A DNA stretch of 64,000 nucleotides from Aldehydirespirator sp965221215 (GTDB lineage Bacteria; Actinomycetota; Acidimicrobiia; Acidimicrobiales; Aldehydirespiratoraceae): assembly GCA_965221215.1 (NCBI GenBank), contig OZ244872.1:1984001-2048000 (forward strand). The letters are read 5' to 3'. Of the stretch, positions 24,224-32,638 are shown piece by piece (the first letter of the stretch is position 1; the number at the start of each line of letters is the position of its first letter). The notes beneath the pieces are model-generated. The model was not told the origin of the DNA, ran no database searches, and saw nothing but the letters and a program-made list of their open reading frames with translations. The translations under genes and the position numbers were made by a program.

Positions 24224-24850
24224 CTAGATCAGGGCTGCGTAGTCCGTGTCGTCTCGCACCTGTGCGAACCGGCCAACACCGAGGGCGTGATTCCATAGTC
24301 GCTGGCCGGGGACCTTCATCCGGCGGTGAGGATGCTCTGGACTCCACCACATCGCCGTCTCGACCCGCTTGCCGGCATCTAGCGCAACCTCAATTGCGGG
24401 GACGAGGTCGCTGCCGGCCGACGCCAAGACGGCTACGTCGTAGACATCGTCGCGGGCACCGATTGCCGTGTCGAGGGCCATCATGACATCGATGCCCTTC
24501 TCCTCGGCCCGCCATGCGGTCGGCTTGCCCATCGACCACGCGATCGGCTGGTAGCGCAGCGGCCGGCTTCTGACCGTCACCAGCGACTGAGACTCCCAGG
24601 CGGTGAACTGCCGGGCGGAGCCGGCTTGCGCCCTCGGGCCGCTCTTGGGCCCGGCGCGACCCCGGTAGACCCTCACCGCTGTGAGTTCGCGAGCAGGATC
24701 AACCTTCTCACCGAGTTGGCTTAGCAGTGATCCGAGCCGCATCGGGCTCACATGCCCGAACGTGTAGGGATCGCACCGAGGATCCCCGAAGACTTCACGG
24801 GCCGCAAACCGGATGTTCTCATAGTCGATGAAGACGGCAACCCGGGTCAC
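24224..24850 (-). CDS. NYN-domain (LabA/DUF88-like) protein
   Basis: 208 residues. RVAVFIDYENIRFAAREVFG at the start is the first acidic motif of NYN/PIN-like nucleases, KGIDVMMALDTAIGARDDVYDVAVLASAGSDLVPAIEVAL holds the others (D...D...SxGSD), so an RNase role is likely. In most relatives the last motif is SGDSDF; here it is SAGSD. GTG 24850 is chosen because GGAGGTG lies 6 nt upstream; the longer frame to 25096 is not coding-like. A strong hairpin lies 25 nt upstream of the start. Found between proA and proB with a TOPRIM/ATPase pair, which suggests a defence or RNA-quality role. Confidence 0.8.
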   Translation of the reverse strand: MTRVAVFIDYENIRFAAREVFGDPRCDPYTFGHVSPMRLGSLLSQLGEKVDPARELTAVRVYRGRAGPKSGPRAQAGSARQFTAWESQSLVTVRSRPLRYQPIAWSMGKPTAWRAEEKGIDVMMALDTAIGARDDVYDVAVLASAGSDLVPAIEVALDAGKRVETAMWWSPEHPHRRMKVPGQRLWNHALGVGRFAQVRDDTDYAALI

Positions 24851-24874
24851 ATGCTCACCTCCAACAAGAATATG

Positions 24875-24908
24875 CCCCGCCATTCCCGGCCGAGCCGGGA
24901 AGGCGGGG
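24875..24908 (-). promoter_or_regulatory. Strong hairpin in the NYN gene leader
   Basis: CCCCGCC and TTCCCGGC on one arm pair with GCCGGGAA and GGCGGGG on the other: 15 bp, one bulged A, loop CGA. It lies between the TOPRIM gene stop (25133) and the NYN start. Terminator of the upstream gene or an attenuating leader; no clear T-tract. The rest of 24851-25132 holds no convincing gene. Confidence 0.6.
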
Positions 24909-25132
24909 AGCAGTGCATGAACCCTAGCAGCTCCAGTTCCACCAACAACACCAACACCCGTAGCACCCGGACTCACGAACGGGTCCCCCTCAAGCGGATA
25001 GCTGCCCACAGCGGCGGTACTTCGTCGCGGTTTCGAAGATCCGGACGAACCGCGTCCGGCCAGGCCAGGACTCCATCTTGCTCCAGCGGGATGCACCGCC
25101 GAGCAGGACTACTAGGTCGATGCCTGCGCTGG

Positions 25133-25762
25133 CTACGCGCCGCCTGCCGACGAAGCGTGGAACAGGTGCTCTAACCAGTTGATGAAGTTGATTGCTGCTG
25201 GGGAGGAAGCGTCCAGATGCCCTGTTCTGATTGCGGAACCCATGGGACGCGCCGCCGCCCGGGCGGCGAGCCACGCATGCACCTGCGCCTTGATGGCCGG
25301 AGTGGGCCGTTCTGGCTCGGGGATGCGGGCGACGAACTCTTGGGCGAGGCGCCAGACGACATCCTCCGCAGGGATCATTGCGGCTACCAGATCTTCAAGC
25401 TGTCCCGGACTCTGGTTGTCGGGCATGAGCCACACGCCGGCACGCGGCCGGCCCTCCACCACGACACCGCGAGGCTCGGGGTCGCTCGGCACGAAAATGC
25501 TCCGGCGCCTGCACCGGTCGCGGACTGCCTGCCAGCGAGCGGCGGGGTTGTCATTGGCGTCCACGACCACTCCCAAAGCCAACCGGCCCGGCGCGGCCAA
25601 CTCGACGGGAATGCTCCTGGAGAGTTCGGTGAAGCCGCCCTTCTGTCGGATGCTGAAGTTACGTGTCAGGCCCGAACGGTCGCACAGATGCTTGACGACG
25701 TGCTCGTCATCTTGCCCTTCCACGAGCAGCACACGGACAGGGGTTCCACGAGGCAGAGCCAC
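25133..25762 (-). CDS. TOPRIM-like protein (DUF3226/OLD-nuclease type)
   Basis: 209 residues. RVLLVEGQDDEHVVKHLC gives the first TOPRIM motif (E15, with D18-D19-E20) and GVVVDANDN the second (D68-x-N, where DxD is usual). QKGGFTEL and MPDNQSPGQLEDL resemble DUF3226 proteins. It starts 7 nt after the stop of an AAA ATPase gene, the same pairing of ABC-type ATPase with TOPRIM nuclease as OLD, Gabija-like and PARIS-type defence systems; the exact type is not established. Start GTG 25762. Confidence 0.7.
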   Translation of the reverse strand: MALPRGTPVRVLLVEGQDDEHVVKHLCDRSGLTRNFSIRQKGGFTELSRSIPVELAAPGRLALGVVVDANDNPAARWQAVRDRCRRRSIFVPSDPEPRGVVVEGRPRAGVWLMPDNQSPGQLEDLVAAMIPAEDVVWRLAQEFVARIPEPERPTPAIKAQVHAWLAARAAARPMGSAIRTGHLDASSPAAINFINWLEHLFHASSAGGA

Positions 25763-25769
25763 CGGGCCG

Positions 25770-26885
25770 TCACCTGACCTCTATGCCCTGGCCCGTGGCT
25801 GTCTCAAGTTCCTCTTCGGAATACTCCACCGCACGGAGGCCGCCATCGTCGCGCTCCAAGCGAACAACGACCCCCGCAACATTGCCGTTCTCGCCCGATG
25901 CAGATGCGAATCCCCTGATGCAGTCCCAACCGTGAGTCGTGGCGATGACCTGGACGTTGTTGTCCGCCGCGGAGCGAAGCACCATGCGCCAGAAATCGTG
26001 CTGCAACGAATGGTGGATACCGTTCTCGGCCTCGTCGATGAGCAGCAGACCGTCAGCCGAGCCGGCCAGCGCGACCGCCACGCCGAACAACCTCACGGCA
26101 CCATCTCCAAGACTCGGGAGCGGAACGCGATGTCCGTTCAGACGCACGAGGAAGAGACGATGAGAGCGATCTGCGCCGGGAACCAAGGCTACGCCGTCGA
26201 TTTCAGAATGAACGGCTAGCCGCATGGACTCGACTGCCGCCTCCTCATCGGGCGTGAGCGCGATCTCGCCCCAGAGTTCGTCGAGTTGCGGACTCGGCAG
26301 CGGCTCCGGCCCGAGCGACAGGCACTTAATCGGGTCAGGCCACCGATCCTGCGTCATCCCCCGACGCGTGACCCGTCGGGACCTCGCTGGCATATCCATG
26401 GGAGATGGTGATGCGTAGCCGTCGAAGTCGCCAAAGGAGACGCTCAGTACCTGACCCGTCCCCACCGAAGCCAAGTCCCATCTCTTGTCGCGGCGCTCCC
26501 TGGGCACATCGTCGGCGGTCACGATTGAGACGCTCAGTATCGGACCATCGGAGTCCACCCCGCCCACCCGGAACGTCGCCCCTTCCGCTGAAGCCCTGCC
26601 GTGGAACAATGCAGAGAAGTCAAGCAGTGCTTGCGACCCATCGTCGCCGTGCGAGCTGGTGTCGAACTCTTCATTCTGCCTCAGCACCTCAGCCAGCGAT
26701 GCCGCATAGCCGCGGTCGGCGAAGACTCGGACTGCGTCCAGCACGGTTGTCTTGCCCGTGCCGTTCCGGCCCGCAAGCAGCGTCACCCGGCCGAGGCGGT
26801 TGATGGTGAGACTGTCGATGCCGCGGAAGCCCTCAATCTGCAAGGAGGGCATGTGCAGGGAGTCGTCGACGGTGCTGTCGGACAT
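25770..26885 (-). CDS. AAA/ABC-type ATPase of OLD/RecF class
   Basis: 371 residues. Walker A GRNGTGKT (39-46) follows the usual N-terminal IEGFRGIDSLTINRLGRVTLLAG; Walker B is GLLLIDEAENGIHHSLQ, and the H-loop is IATTHGWDCI. No long coiled coil separates the two halves, so this is the small SMC-like type (AAA_15/AAA_21). ATG 26885 begins the homologous protein; the longer frame upstream lies over proB. Downstream TOPRIM-like partner suggests an ATPase-nuclease pair acting as an anti-phage or DNA-damage system (inference). Confidence 0.8.
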   Translation of the reverse strand: MSDSTVDDSLHMPSLQIEGFRGIDSLTINRLGRVTLLAGRNGTGKTTVLDAVRVFADRGYAASLAEVLRQNEEFDTSSHGDDGSQALLDFSALFHGRASAEGATFRVGGVDSDGPILSVSIVTADDVPRERRDKRWDLASVGTGQVLSVSFGDFDGYASPSPMDMPARSRRVTRRGMTQDRWPDPIKCLSLGPEPLPSPQLDELWGEIALTPDEEAAVESMRLAVHSEIDGVALVPGADRSHRLFLVRLNGHRVPLPSLGDGAVRLFGVAVALAGSADGLLLIDEAENGIHHSLQHDFWRMVLRSAADNNVQVIATTHGWDCIRGFASASGENGNVAGVVVRLERDDGGLRAVEYSEEELETATGQGIEVR

Positions 26886-26941
26886 TCGTCTAATCCATGC
26901 CGGGGCTATTCGCTGAACATCGTAGCCAGCGGCTGTGTGGC

Positions 26942-28075
26942 TCAGGAGTTGGGGAGTACTACTAGGTCGTTGGCGTGGATTGCTATGTGGGGGGCGCCTG
27001 GGGGGAGGTCGTCGCGGCGGCGGCCGGCGGCGGTGCTGAGGTCTTCGCTGCTGTGGCGGGCCAGGCCCTTGGCGAACACGGTGCCGTCCTCGGTCAGCAC
27101 CTCTACCGGCGCGCCGGCGTCGAAGGTGCCCGACACCTGCTTGACTCCGATGGCCAGAAGGGACTTGCCCCGCTCCAGCGCGGCCCGCGCTCCGGAGTCG
27201 ACTGCGATCTCGCCCTGGGAGCCGACTGCGAAGCCGATCCACAGCTTGCGGGCCGGCAGCCGCTGGGCCGAGGCCCGCACTAGCGTGCCCACTCCGGCCG
27301 CGCCGGCTGCGGCGTCGGCCAGCACGTCGGGCCGCTGGGCGTCGGCGATCACGGTGGACACCCCCGACAGCGACGCCACCCGGGCCGCGGTGAGCTTGGA
27401 CGCCATGCCGCCGCTGCCCCGCGGCGTTCCCGCGCCGCCGGCGCGGCTGGTGAGGAGTTGATCGAATTCGACGATCTCCTCGATCAGCGAGGCGTTCGAG
27501 TTGCGCCGGGGATCTTCGGTGAGGACTCCCGCGGTGTCGGTCAGCAGCACCAGCAGGTCGGCCTGGACCAGGTTGGCCACCAGCGCAGCCAGCCGGTCGT
27601 TGTCGCCCCAGCGGATCTCGTCGTCGGCCACCGCATCGTTCTCGTTGACGATGGGCACCACACCGAGATCGAGGAGCTTGCGCAGGGTGGCGGCGGCATG
27701 CACGTACTGGCTGCGGATCACGAAGTCGAGCGGCACCAGCAGCACCTGGCCGGCCACCACACCGAGGCGGGCGAACACCTCCCGGTACATGCCCATCAGC
27801 GCGCTCTGGCCGACGGTGGCCACCGCCTGCAGAGTCTCCATGCTCGCCGGTCGCCGCTCGCCGCCCATCCCCAGCTCGGGCAGTCCGGCCGCGATGGCGC
27901 CGCTGGTGACCACCACCACCCGGTTGCCGCCCGACCTGAGATCAACGACCTCCGAGCAGAGTTTCTCCACGCAGGCACGGTCGATGGCGCCGACATCGTC
28001 GGTGATGGACGACGTGCCGATCTTGGCCACAATCGTGCGCCCGGCCTCAGGAGCGTCAGGCGATGCCCCGCTCAC
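26942..28075 (-). CDS. proB: Glutamate 5-kinase
   Basis: First step of proline synthesis; the usual target of proline feedback inhibition. 377 residues: amino-acid-kinase domain (VAKIGTSSI, VVVVTSGAIAAGLPELG, VPIVNENDAVADDEIRWGDND, LLTDTAGVLTEDPR) then a C-terminal PUA domain (GEIAVDSGARAALERGKSLLAIGV...). GTG 28075 overlaps the obg stop by four bases (GTGA), so the two are translationally coupled. Order rplU-rpmA, obg, proB is the common actinobacterial one. Confidence 0.94.
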   Translation of the reverse strand: MSGASPDAPEAGRTIVAKIGTSSITDDVGAIDRACVEKLCSEVVDLRSGGNRVVVVTSGAIAAGLPELGMGGERRPASMETLQAVATVGQSALMGMYREVFARLGVVAGQVLLVPLDFVIRSQYVHAAATLRKLLDLGVVPIVNENDAVADDEIRWGDNDRLAALVANLVQADLLVLLTDTAGVLTEDPRRNSNASLIEEIVEFDQLLTSRAGGAGTPRGSGGMASKLTAARVASLSGVSTVIADAQRPDVLADAAAGAAGVGTLVRASAQRLPARKLWIGFAVGSQGEIAVDSGARAALERGKSLLAIGVKQVSGTFDAGAPVEVLTEDGTVFAKGLARHSSEDLSTAAGRRRDDLPPGAPHIAIHANDLVVLPNS

Positions 28076-29553
28076 CGGACACCCCCGCGCCGAGCGCCGG
28101 TCCCACTGGCGACTTCGGCGGCATCGTCGAGGTAGGTGAAGCTGAAGTCGCCTATGCGCACCTCGTCGCCGTAGACGGCACCGGCTCGGGCCAGCACTCG
28201 CTCCACTCCGAGGCTGCGGAGCCGATCCTGGGCGTAGGCGACGGCGCCGGGATCGGTCATGTCGCTCAGAGCCACCGCTCGGCGCGCCGCCCTTCCCTCC
28301 ACTGCCCAGACGCGGGCATCGAGGCGCCGCACCGTCACCTCCTGGGCAGGCGGCAGAGGCCGATGCACCAAGGGCGCCTCAGGAACCGTCTCGCTGGAGC
28401 GAGCCTCGGTGACCAATCTGCTCAACTCGCCGAGAACCTCCTGCACCCCCTCACCGGTAACCGACGAGAGGCGCCCAACCAGCCCCGACACGCCCGCCAA
28501 TACCGAGCCATCCGCCGAGTCCGAACCGATCGCCGAATCTGGGACAAACGACTCGCCCGAACCAGCTTCCGATACGGAGCCAGCCGCCGAGCCCGAACTG
28601 AACGACTCGCCCGAACCAGCTGCCGAGTCTGGGCTGAATGACTCGCCCGAACCGAACGCGGAGTCTGGGTTGAACGACTGGCCTGGGGCGGTGTCGGCTC
28701 GGCTGCCCACCACCAGCCGGGGCCTGGCCAGCAGCTCGGGGCGGTAGCGGCCCAGCTCCCGCAGCAGCACGGCCAGTTGGTCGGCGGGCGGACAGCCGGC
28801 CAGCTCGCACAGGTCGATCAGCACGAGCAGCACCCGGGCCCGCTCCACATGGCGCAGGAAGCGATGGCCGAGGCCTCGACCCTCGCTGGCGCCGGAGATC
28901 AGGCCCGGAATGTCGGCCAGCACCATCTCGAAGGTGTCGTCGAGCCGGCACACGCCCAGGTTGGGCTCCAGAGTGGTGAAGGGATAGTCGGCGATCTTCG
29001 GCTTGGCCGCCGACACCCGGCTGATGAACGTCGATTTGCCGACGTTGGGGAACCCGACGATGGCCACGTCGGCCAGCAATTTCAGCTCCAGGCGAAGCCA
29101 GCGACGCTCGCCGAACTCGCCCTGCTCGGCGAAGGCGGGCGCCCGCCTGCGGTTGGACAAGAAGCGTGCGTTGCCCCGGCCGCCCTCGCCCGCGGCCGCC
29201 GCCAGCCAGCGCTCGCCGTGGGCCGACAAGTCAGCAAGCTGCGAATGGTCGCCGTGGTCGAGCACCACGGTGCCCACCGGGACCTTCACCTCCAGATCGG
29301 CGCCCCGCGCCCCGTGGCGATTGGCGCCCGAACCGTGCGTGCCGTCGCCGGCCCGGCGATGGGGATGGTCGCGGAAGGCCAGCAACGAGGCGACGTTGCG
29401 GTCGGCCACCAGCCAGACGCCTCCCCCGCTGCCGCCGTCGCCGCCCGAAGGCCCGCCCCGAGCCACATGAGCCTCCCGGCGAAAGGCCACGCACCCGGCC
29501 CCGCCGTCGCCAGCGGTGACATGCAGGTTGCACTCATCAACAAACCCGGACAC
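28072..29553 (-). CDS. obg: GTPase Obg with unusual repetitive insert
   Basis: Essential ribosome-assembly GTPase. 493 residues: glycine-rich OBG fold (1-158), G domain with G1 GFPNVGKST (167-175), G3 DIPG, G4 as GSRAD (283-287) and G5 SSVTGEG (363-369), then an OCT domain at the C-terminus. Residues 288-352, between G4 and G5, are a low-complexity insert of about four copies of GSGESFxPDSAxG, which is not usual in Obg. G4 has SRAD for the usual NKxD. GTG 29553 is supported by TAGGCT 6 nt upstream. Confidence 0.92.
   Translation of the reverse strand: MSGFVDECNLHVTAGDGGAGCVAFRREAHVARGGPSGGDGGSGGGVWLVADRNVASLLAFRDHPHRRAGDGTHGSGANRHGARGADLEVKVPVGTVVLDHGDHSQLADLSAHGERWLAAAAGEGGRGNARFLSNRRRAPAFAEQGEFGERRWLRLELKLLADVAIVGFPNVGKSTFISRVSAAKPKIADYPFTTLEPNLGVCRLDDTFEMVLADIPGLISGASEGRGLGHRFLRHVERARVLLVLIDLCELAGCPPADQLAVLLRELGRYRPELLARPRLVVGSRADTAPGQSFNPDSAFGSGESFSPDSAAGSGESFSSGSAAGSVSEAGSGESFVPDSAIGSDSADGSVLAGVSGLVGRLSSVTGEGVQEVLGELSRLVTEARSSETVPEAPLVHRPLPPAQEVTVRRLDARVWAVEGRAARRAVALSDMTDPGAVAYAQDRLRSLGVERVLARAGAVYGDEVRIGDFSFTYLDDAAEVASGTGARRGGVR
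28495..28690 (-). repeat. Tandem coding repeat within obg
   Basis: Imperfect units of about 39-48 bp built around GACTCGCCCGAACC (plus strand) with GCCGAG(T/C)CTGGG. Translates to Ser/Gly/Asp-rich units. Remains in frame. Confidence 0.7.
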
Positions 29554-29559
29554 CCCTAA

Positions 29560-29565
29560 AGCCTA
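29560..29565 (-). promoter_or_regulatory. obg leaderless-type -10 hexamer
   Basis: TAGGCT on the minus strand, 6 nt before GTG 29553. Confidence 0.45.
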
Positions 29566-29599
29566 AGCGCAGGCTTCCCGGCCAGGGACCGACGGCAAA

Positions 29600-29628
29600 G
29601 ACGGCCCCGCCGGCCGGGCGGCCCCGTC
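29600..29628 (-). terminator. Terminator-like hairpin after rpmA
   Basis: On the minus strand GACGG-GG-CCGCC pairs with GGCGG-GG-CCGTC around loop CGGCC, with a 2x2 internal loop, followed by TTTG. It lies 3 nt after the rpmA stop and would separate rplU-rpmA from obg. Confidence 0.6.
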
Positions 29629-29630
29629 AA

Positions 29631-29888
29631 TCAGGCGTCGGCCGGGACGACCTCGACCAGTTTGCGGCCGTGGCGGGCGCCGAAGCGCACCACGCCGTCG
29701 GCCTTGGCGAACAGCGTGTCGTCGCCGCCCCGACCCACGTTGGTGCCGGGATGGATGCGGGTGCCCCGCTGGCGCACGATGATCGCCCCGGCGAGGACCC
29801 GGCCCCCGTCATACACCTTCACCCCGAGGCGCTGCGCGTTCGAGTCGCGGCCGTTGCGGGTGGATCCTCCGCCCTTGGTCTTGGACAT
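29631..29888 (-). CDS. rpmA: 50S ribosomal protein L27 (bL27)
   Basis: 85 residues: MSKTKGGGSTRNGRDSNAQR at the N-terminus, then GTRIHPGTNVGRGGDDTLFA, the standard bL27 sequence. The N-terminal tail normally reaches the peptidyl-transferase centre. There is no Firmicutes-type cleavable extension. 6 nt after rplU. Confidence 0.97.
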   Translation of the reverse strand: MSKTKGGGSTRNGRDSNAQRLGVKVYDGGRVLAGAIIVRQRGTRIHPGTNVGRGGDDTLFAKADGVVRFGARHGRKLVEVVPADA

Positions 29889-29894
29889 GTCGAT

Positions 29895-30203
29895 TCAGCC
29901 CTTCTGGATGTCGGTGATCTCGATGGTGGCCAGTGTCTGGCGGTGGCCCCAGCGGCGCCGCTGGTTGCTCTTGGACTTGTAGGTGAACCCGCGGATCTTG
30001 GGGCCGCGATGCTCGTCCACCACCACGGCGGTCACGCTGGCGCCGGCCAAGTCGGCGGGCGTGGCCAGCACGGCGGTGCCGTCGACCAGCATCACCGGTC
30101 GCAGCGAGATCTCCGAGCCGGGCTCGCCGACCCGCTCCACCTCGATGGTGGAGCCCTGCTCGACGCGGTACTGCTTCCCGCCGGTCTCGACCACTGCGTA
30201 CAT
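29895..30203 (-). CDS. rplU: 50S ribosomal protein L21 (bL21)
   Basis: 102 residues: MYAVVETGGKQYRVEQG at the N-terminus and TYKSKSNQRRRWGHRQT near the C-terminus, the bL21 signature. First gene of the rplU-rpmA operon. TAGCCT lies 9 nt before ATG 30203, so a promoter probably separates it from rne, whose stop is 30 nt upstream. Confidence 0.97.
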   Translation of the reverse strand: MYAVVETGGKQYRVEQGSTIEVERVGEPGSEISLRPVMLVDGTAVLATPADLAGASVTAVVVDEHRGPKIRGFTYKSKSNQRRRWGHRQTLATIEITDIQKG

Positions 30204-30212
30204 AGCGACCAG

Positions 30213-30218
30213 AGGCTA
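30213..30218 (-). promoter_or_regulatory. rplU leaderless-type -10 hexamer
   Basis: TAGCCT on the minus strand, 9 nt before ATG 30203. Confidence 0.4.
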
Positions 30219-30232
30219 CCGACAAGGGGTTG

Positions 30233-31882
30233 CTAATCCACGAGGTCGACCAGGAGGCGGTAGCCGCGGCCCGAGCAGTCGCCGCAGATGTCCGACAGCG
30301 AGTCGAGGAGCCCCTCGCCGCTGCGCTTGCGGGTCATCTCCACCAGACCCAGGCCGCTGATGTCGAGCACCTGGGTGCGGGTCTTGTCACGGGCCAGCGC
30401 GTCGCGGAAGCGCTTGGCGACCTGGGCCCGGTTGGCGGCCTGCTCCATGTCGACGAAGTCCACCACGATGATTCCGCCGATGTCGCGCAGCCGCAGCTGG
30501 CGGGCCAGTTCGTCGGCGGCCTCCAGGTTGTTGGCCAGCACCGTCTCCTCGAGGCTGGACTTGCCGACGTTCTTGCCGGTGTTCACGTCCACCACGGTGA
30601 GGGCCTCGGTGTGCTCGATGATGAGCGAGCCGCCCGAGGGCAGCCACACCTTGGGCTGGAGCGCCTTGGAGAGCTGCTCGGTGATGTAGTAGCGCTCGAA
30701 CAGCGGCAGCTTCTCGTTGGCCGCGTCGTAGTGCTCCACCCGGTCGGCCAGCGGCGGGATGATCGACGACACGTAGCCCGACACCTCCGAATAGAGCGAC
30801 CGGTCGTCGATGATCACTCCCCGGAAGTCGGAGTTGAGCTCCTCTCGGATCAAGCGCAGCGGCGCCTCCGGCTCCCGGTACAGCAGCGCGGGCGCGGCGG
30901 AAGACTTGGCCAGCTTGGAGATGTCGTTCCACTGGCCCACGAGGCGGGCCACGTCCCGCTCGACCTCGGCCGCGGTCACCTTCTCGGCCGCGGTGCGCAT
31001 GATCAGCCCGTGGCCCTCGGGCTTGACCCGCTCCAGGATCGACCGCAGCCGCTTGCGCTCGGAGTCGGGCAGCCGCTTGGATATCCCGAAGCCCGACGAG
31101 TTCGGCACCAGCACCACGAACCGCCCGGCCAGCGACACGTCCTGGGTGAGGCGGGCGCCCTTCTCGCCGATGGGGTTCTTGGTCACCTGGCACAGGATCG
31201 ACTGCTTGGGGCGCAGCAGATCCTCGATCCGGGGCTTGGCCTTGTCGCCCTCGGCCCGGCCCGACTCGAGCTCCTCGGGGTCGTATTGCACGTCGCCGCG
31301 GTACAGCACCGCGTTCTTGGGCGTGCCGATGTCGACGAAGGCGGTCTCCATGCCGGGCAACACGTTCTGGACCTTGCCCAGATAGATGTTGCCGTGGATC
31401 TGGCTGACGTCGTCAGCGGGGCGGGACACCCGGAACTCGATGAGGCGGCGCCCCTCGAGCACTGCGATCTGGGTGGCCTGATCGGAGACGTGGACGCACA
31501 TGAGGTAGCGGCCCACGGCCTGGCCCTTGCGGGTGCGGCCCCGCCGGCCCCTCATGCTCTTCTCGTCGAGCTCGACCGGCTCGTCGTAGGTGACCGCCTC
31601 CACCACCGCGGGGCCCTGCGATTTCTGGCCGCCGCCTCCGCCGCCCCGGCCGCCGCGCCTACGGCGACGCCTGCGCCCGCCGGATCCGCCCTCAGAGCCG
31701 CGGCCGGCGGGTTCTTTGGGGGGCGTCGGCGGCGCGGGCCGGGTGTCGCCGATCTGCGGTTTGCGGCCCGGGCGCCGTTGCGTCGCCGGGGACTTGGCTT
31801 CCTTGTCGCCCGACTTCTTAGGTGGTTGTGCTCTCTTGTCGGCGGCGCGGGAGGCGCCCGCCGGTTGGCTCTGTGTGGTCAT
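30233..31882 (-). CDS. rne: Ribonuclease E/G
   Basis: 549 residues; endoribonuclease for mRNA decay and rRNA processing. The first 120 residues are Arg/Gly/Pro-rich and disordered, with an RRRRRRR run, like the RNA-binding arms of actinobacterial RNase E. Then an S1 region (GNIYLGKVQNVLPGMETAFVDIG), the catalytic aspartates in LTVVDVNTGKNVG and IIVVDFVDM, and the zinc-link pair CGDCSGRG at the very C-terminus. No long C-terminal degradosome scaffold. Between the DUF2344 gene and rplU. Confidence 0.93.
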   Translation of the reverse strand: MTTQSQPAGASRAADKRAQPPKKSGDKEAKSPATQRRPGRKPQIGDTRPAPPTPPKEPAGRGSEGGSGGRRRRRRRGGRGGGGGGQKSQGPAVVEAVTYDEPVELDEKSMRGRRGRTRKGQAVGRYLMCVHVSDQATQIAVLEGRRLIEFRVSRPADDVSQIHGNIYLGKVQNVLPGMETAFVDIGTPKNAVLYRGDVQYDPEELESGRAEGDKAKPRIEDLLRPKQSILCQVTKNPIGEKGARLTQDVSLAGRFVVLVPNSSGFGISKRLPDSERKRLRSILERVKPEGHGLIMRTAAEKVTAAEVERDVARLVGQWNDISKLAKSSAAPALLYREPEAPLRLIREELNSDFRGVIIDDRSLYSEVSGYVSSIIPPLADRVEHYDAANEKLPLFERYYITEQLSKALQPKVWLPSGGSLIIEHTEALTVVDVNTGKNVGKSSLEETVLANNLEAADELARQLRLRDIGGIIVVDFVDMEQAANRAQVAKRFRDALARDKTRTQVLDISGLGLVEMTRKRSGEGLLDSLSDICGDCSGRGYRLLVDLVD

Positions 31883-31912
31883 TGTGTTCCTTCGAGTACG
31901 TGAGCGGGGTCC

Positions 31913-32638
31913 TCATGGCGCGACTCCCGCTCCTGCGACCGACAACTCGGCGACTGCCAGCGGTTCACGGCGCTCGCCCGCGTCGGTTGCGATCCATTGA
32001 TGAAGACGGCACGCCCGCAGCAAACTGAGCGGTGGGCCAAGGCTCGCCAGAAGCTCCCCCGGGCGCGCCGCCCGAGGCTGCGTGGCCAGCTCGGCTATGA
32101 GCCTCACGCCGTCGTTGATGTTCGGTTGCACCTCGACTGCGTGCACGGCGGGCCGGATGTCGTCGGTGCTGAGCCGCCCCTTGCGCTCGCGTTGCACGAG
32201 CAGCTCGCTGCTATCCATGGCCCGCGACACCGCCTCCGACACCTCGCGGGCACTGGCCGCGGCGGCGTCGATCCTCCAGGTGCAGCTGGTCACCGCGTGC
32301 TGGAGCGACGGCTCGCCACCGGCGAGCTCGGCCGCGGCCAGCGCTGTCATTCCCGTCGGCAGCGACGCGGTCAGCGCGCCGACGAGGGTTCCGTCATCGA
32401 TACCGGCCTCCCAGGCCGGATCGACCTCGACGTCGAGGTACTCGGCGTCGGAGGAGTATCCGGTGGGCAGGGCCAGCCCGAAGGCGATCTTGGGACGGGG
32501 ACTGAAGCCGGCCGAGTAGGCGACGGGAACCCGGGCCCGCCGCAGCGACCGCTCCCATATCCGGGCCACGTCACGGTGCGAGGTGAAGCGCACCTTGCCG
32601 TGCTTCGAGAAGCACACCCGCAGCCGCCGCCGGCTCAC
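31913..32638 (-). CDS. DUF2344/TIGR03936 family protein
   Basis: 241 residues, starting VSRRRLRVCFSKHGKVRFTSHRDVARIWERSLRRARVPVAYSAGFSPRP, the family's highly conserved N-terminus. It is almost always next to, or fused with, a TIGR03960 radical SAM protein, and a tRNA- or RNA-modification role has been suggested; no activity is established. GTG 32638 overlaps the radical SAM stop (GTGA), so the two are coupled and probably act together. Confidence 0.85.
   Translation of the reverse strand: MSRRRLRVCFSKHGKVRFTSHRDVARIWERSLRRARVPVAYSAGFSPRPKIAFGLALPTGYSSDAEYLDVEVDPAWEAGIDDGTLVGALTASLPTGMTALAAAELAGGEPSLQHAVTSCTWRIDAAAASAREVSEAVSRAMDSSELLVQRERKGRLSTDDIRPAVHAVEVQPNINDGVRLIAELATQPRAARPGELLASLGPPLSLLRACRLHQWIATDAGERREPLAVAELSVAGAGVAP

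Noticed and set aside
24990..25274. Minus-strand ORF between the TOPRIM and NYN genes (…SRWSKMESWPGRTRF…)
   Set aside because: Part of it looks protein-like, but no start codon lies in the intergenic portion and no family is recognised; possibly a gene remnant.
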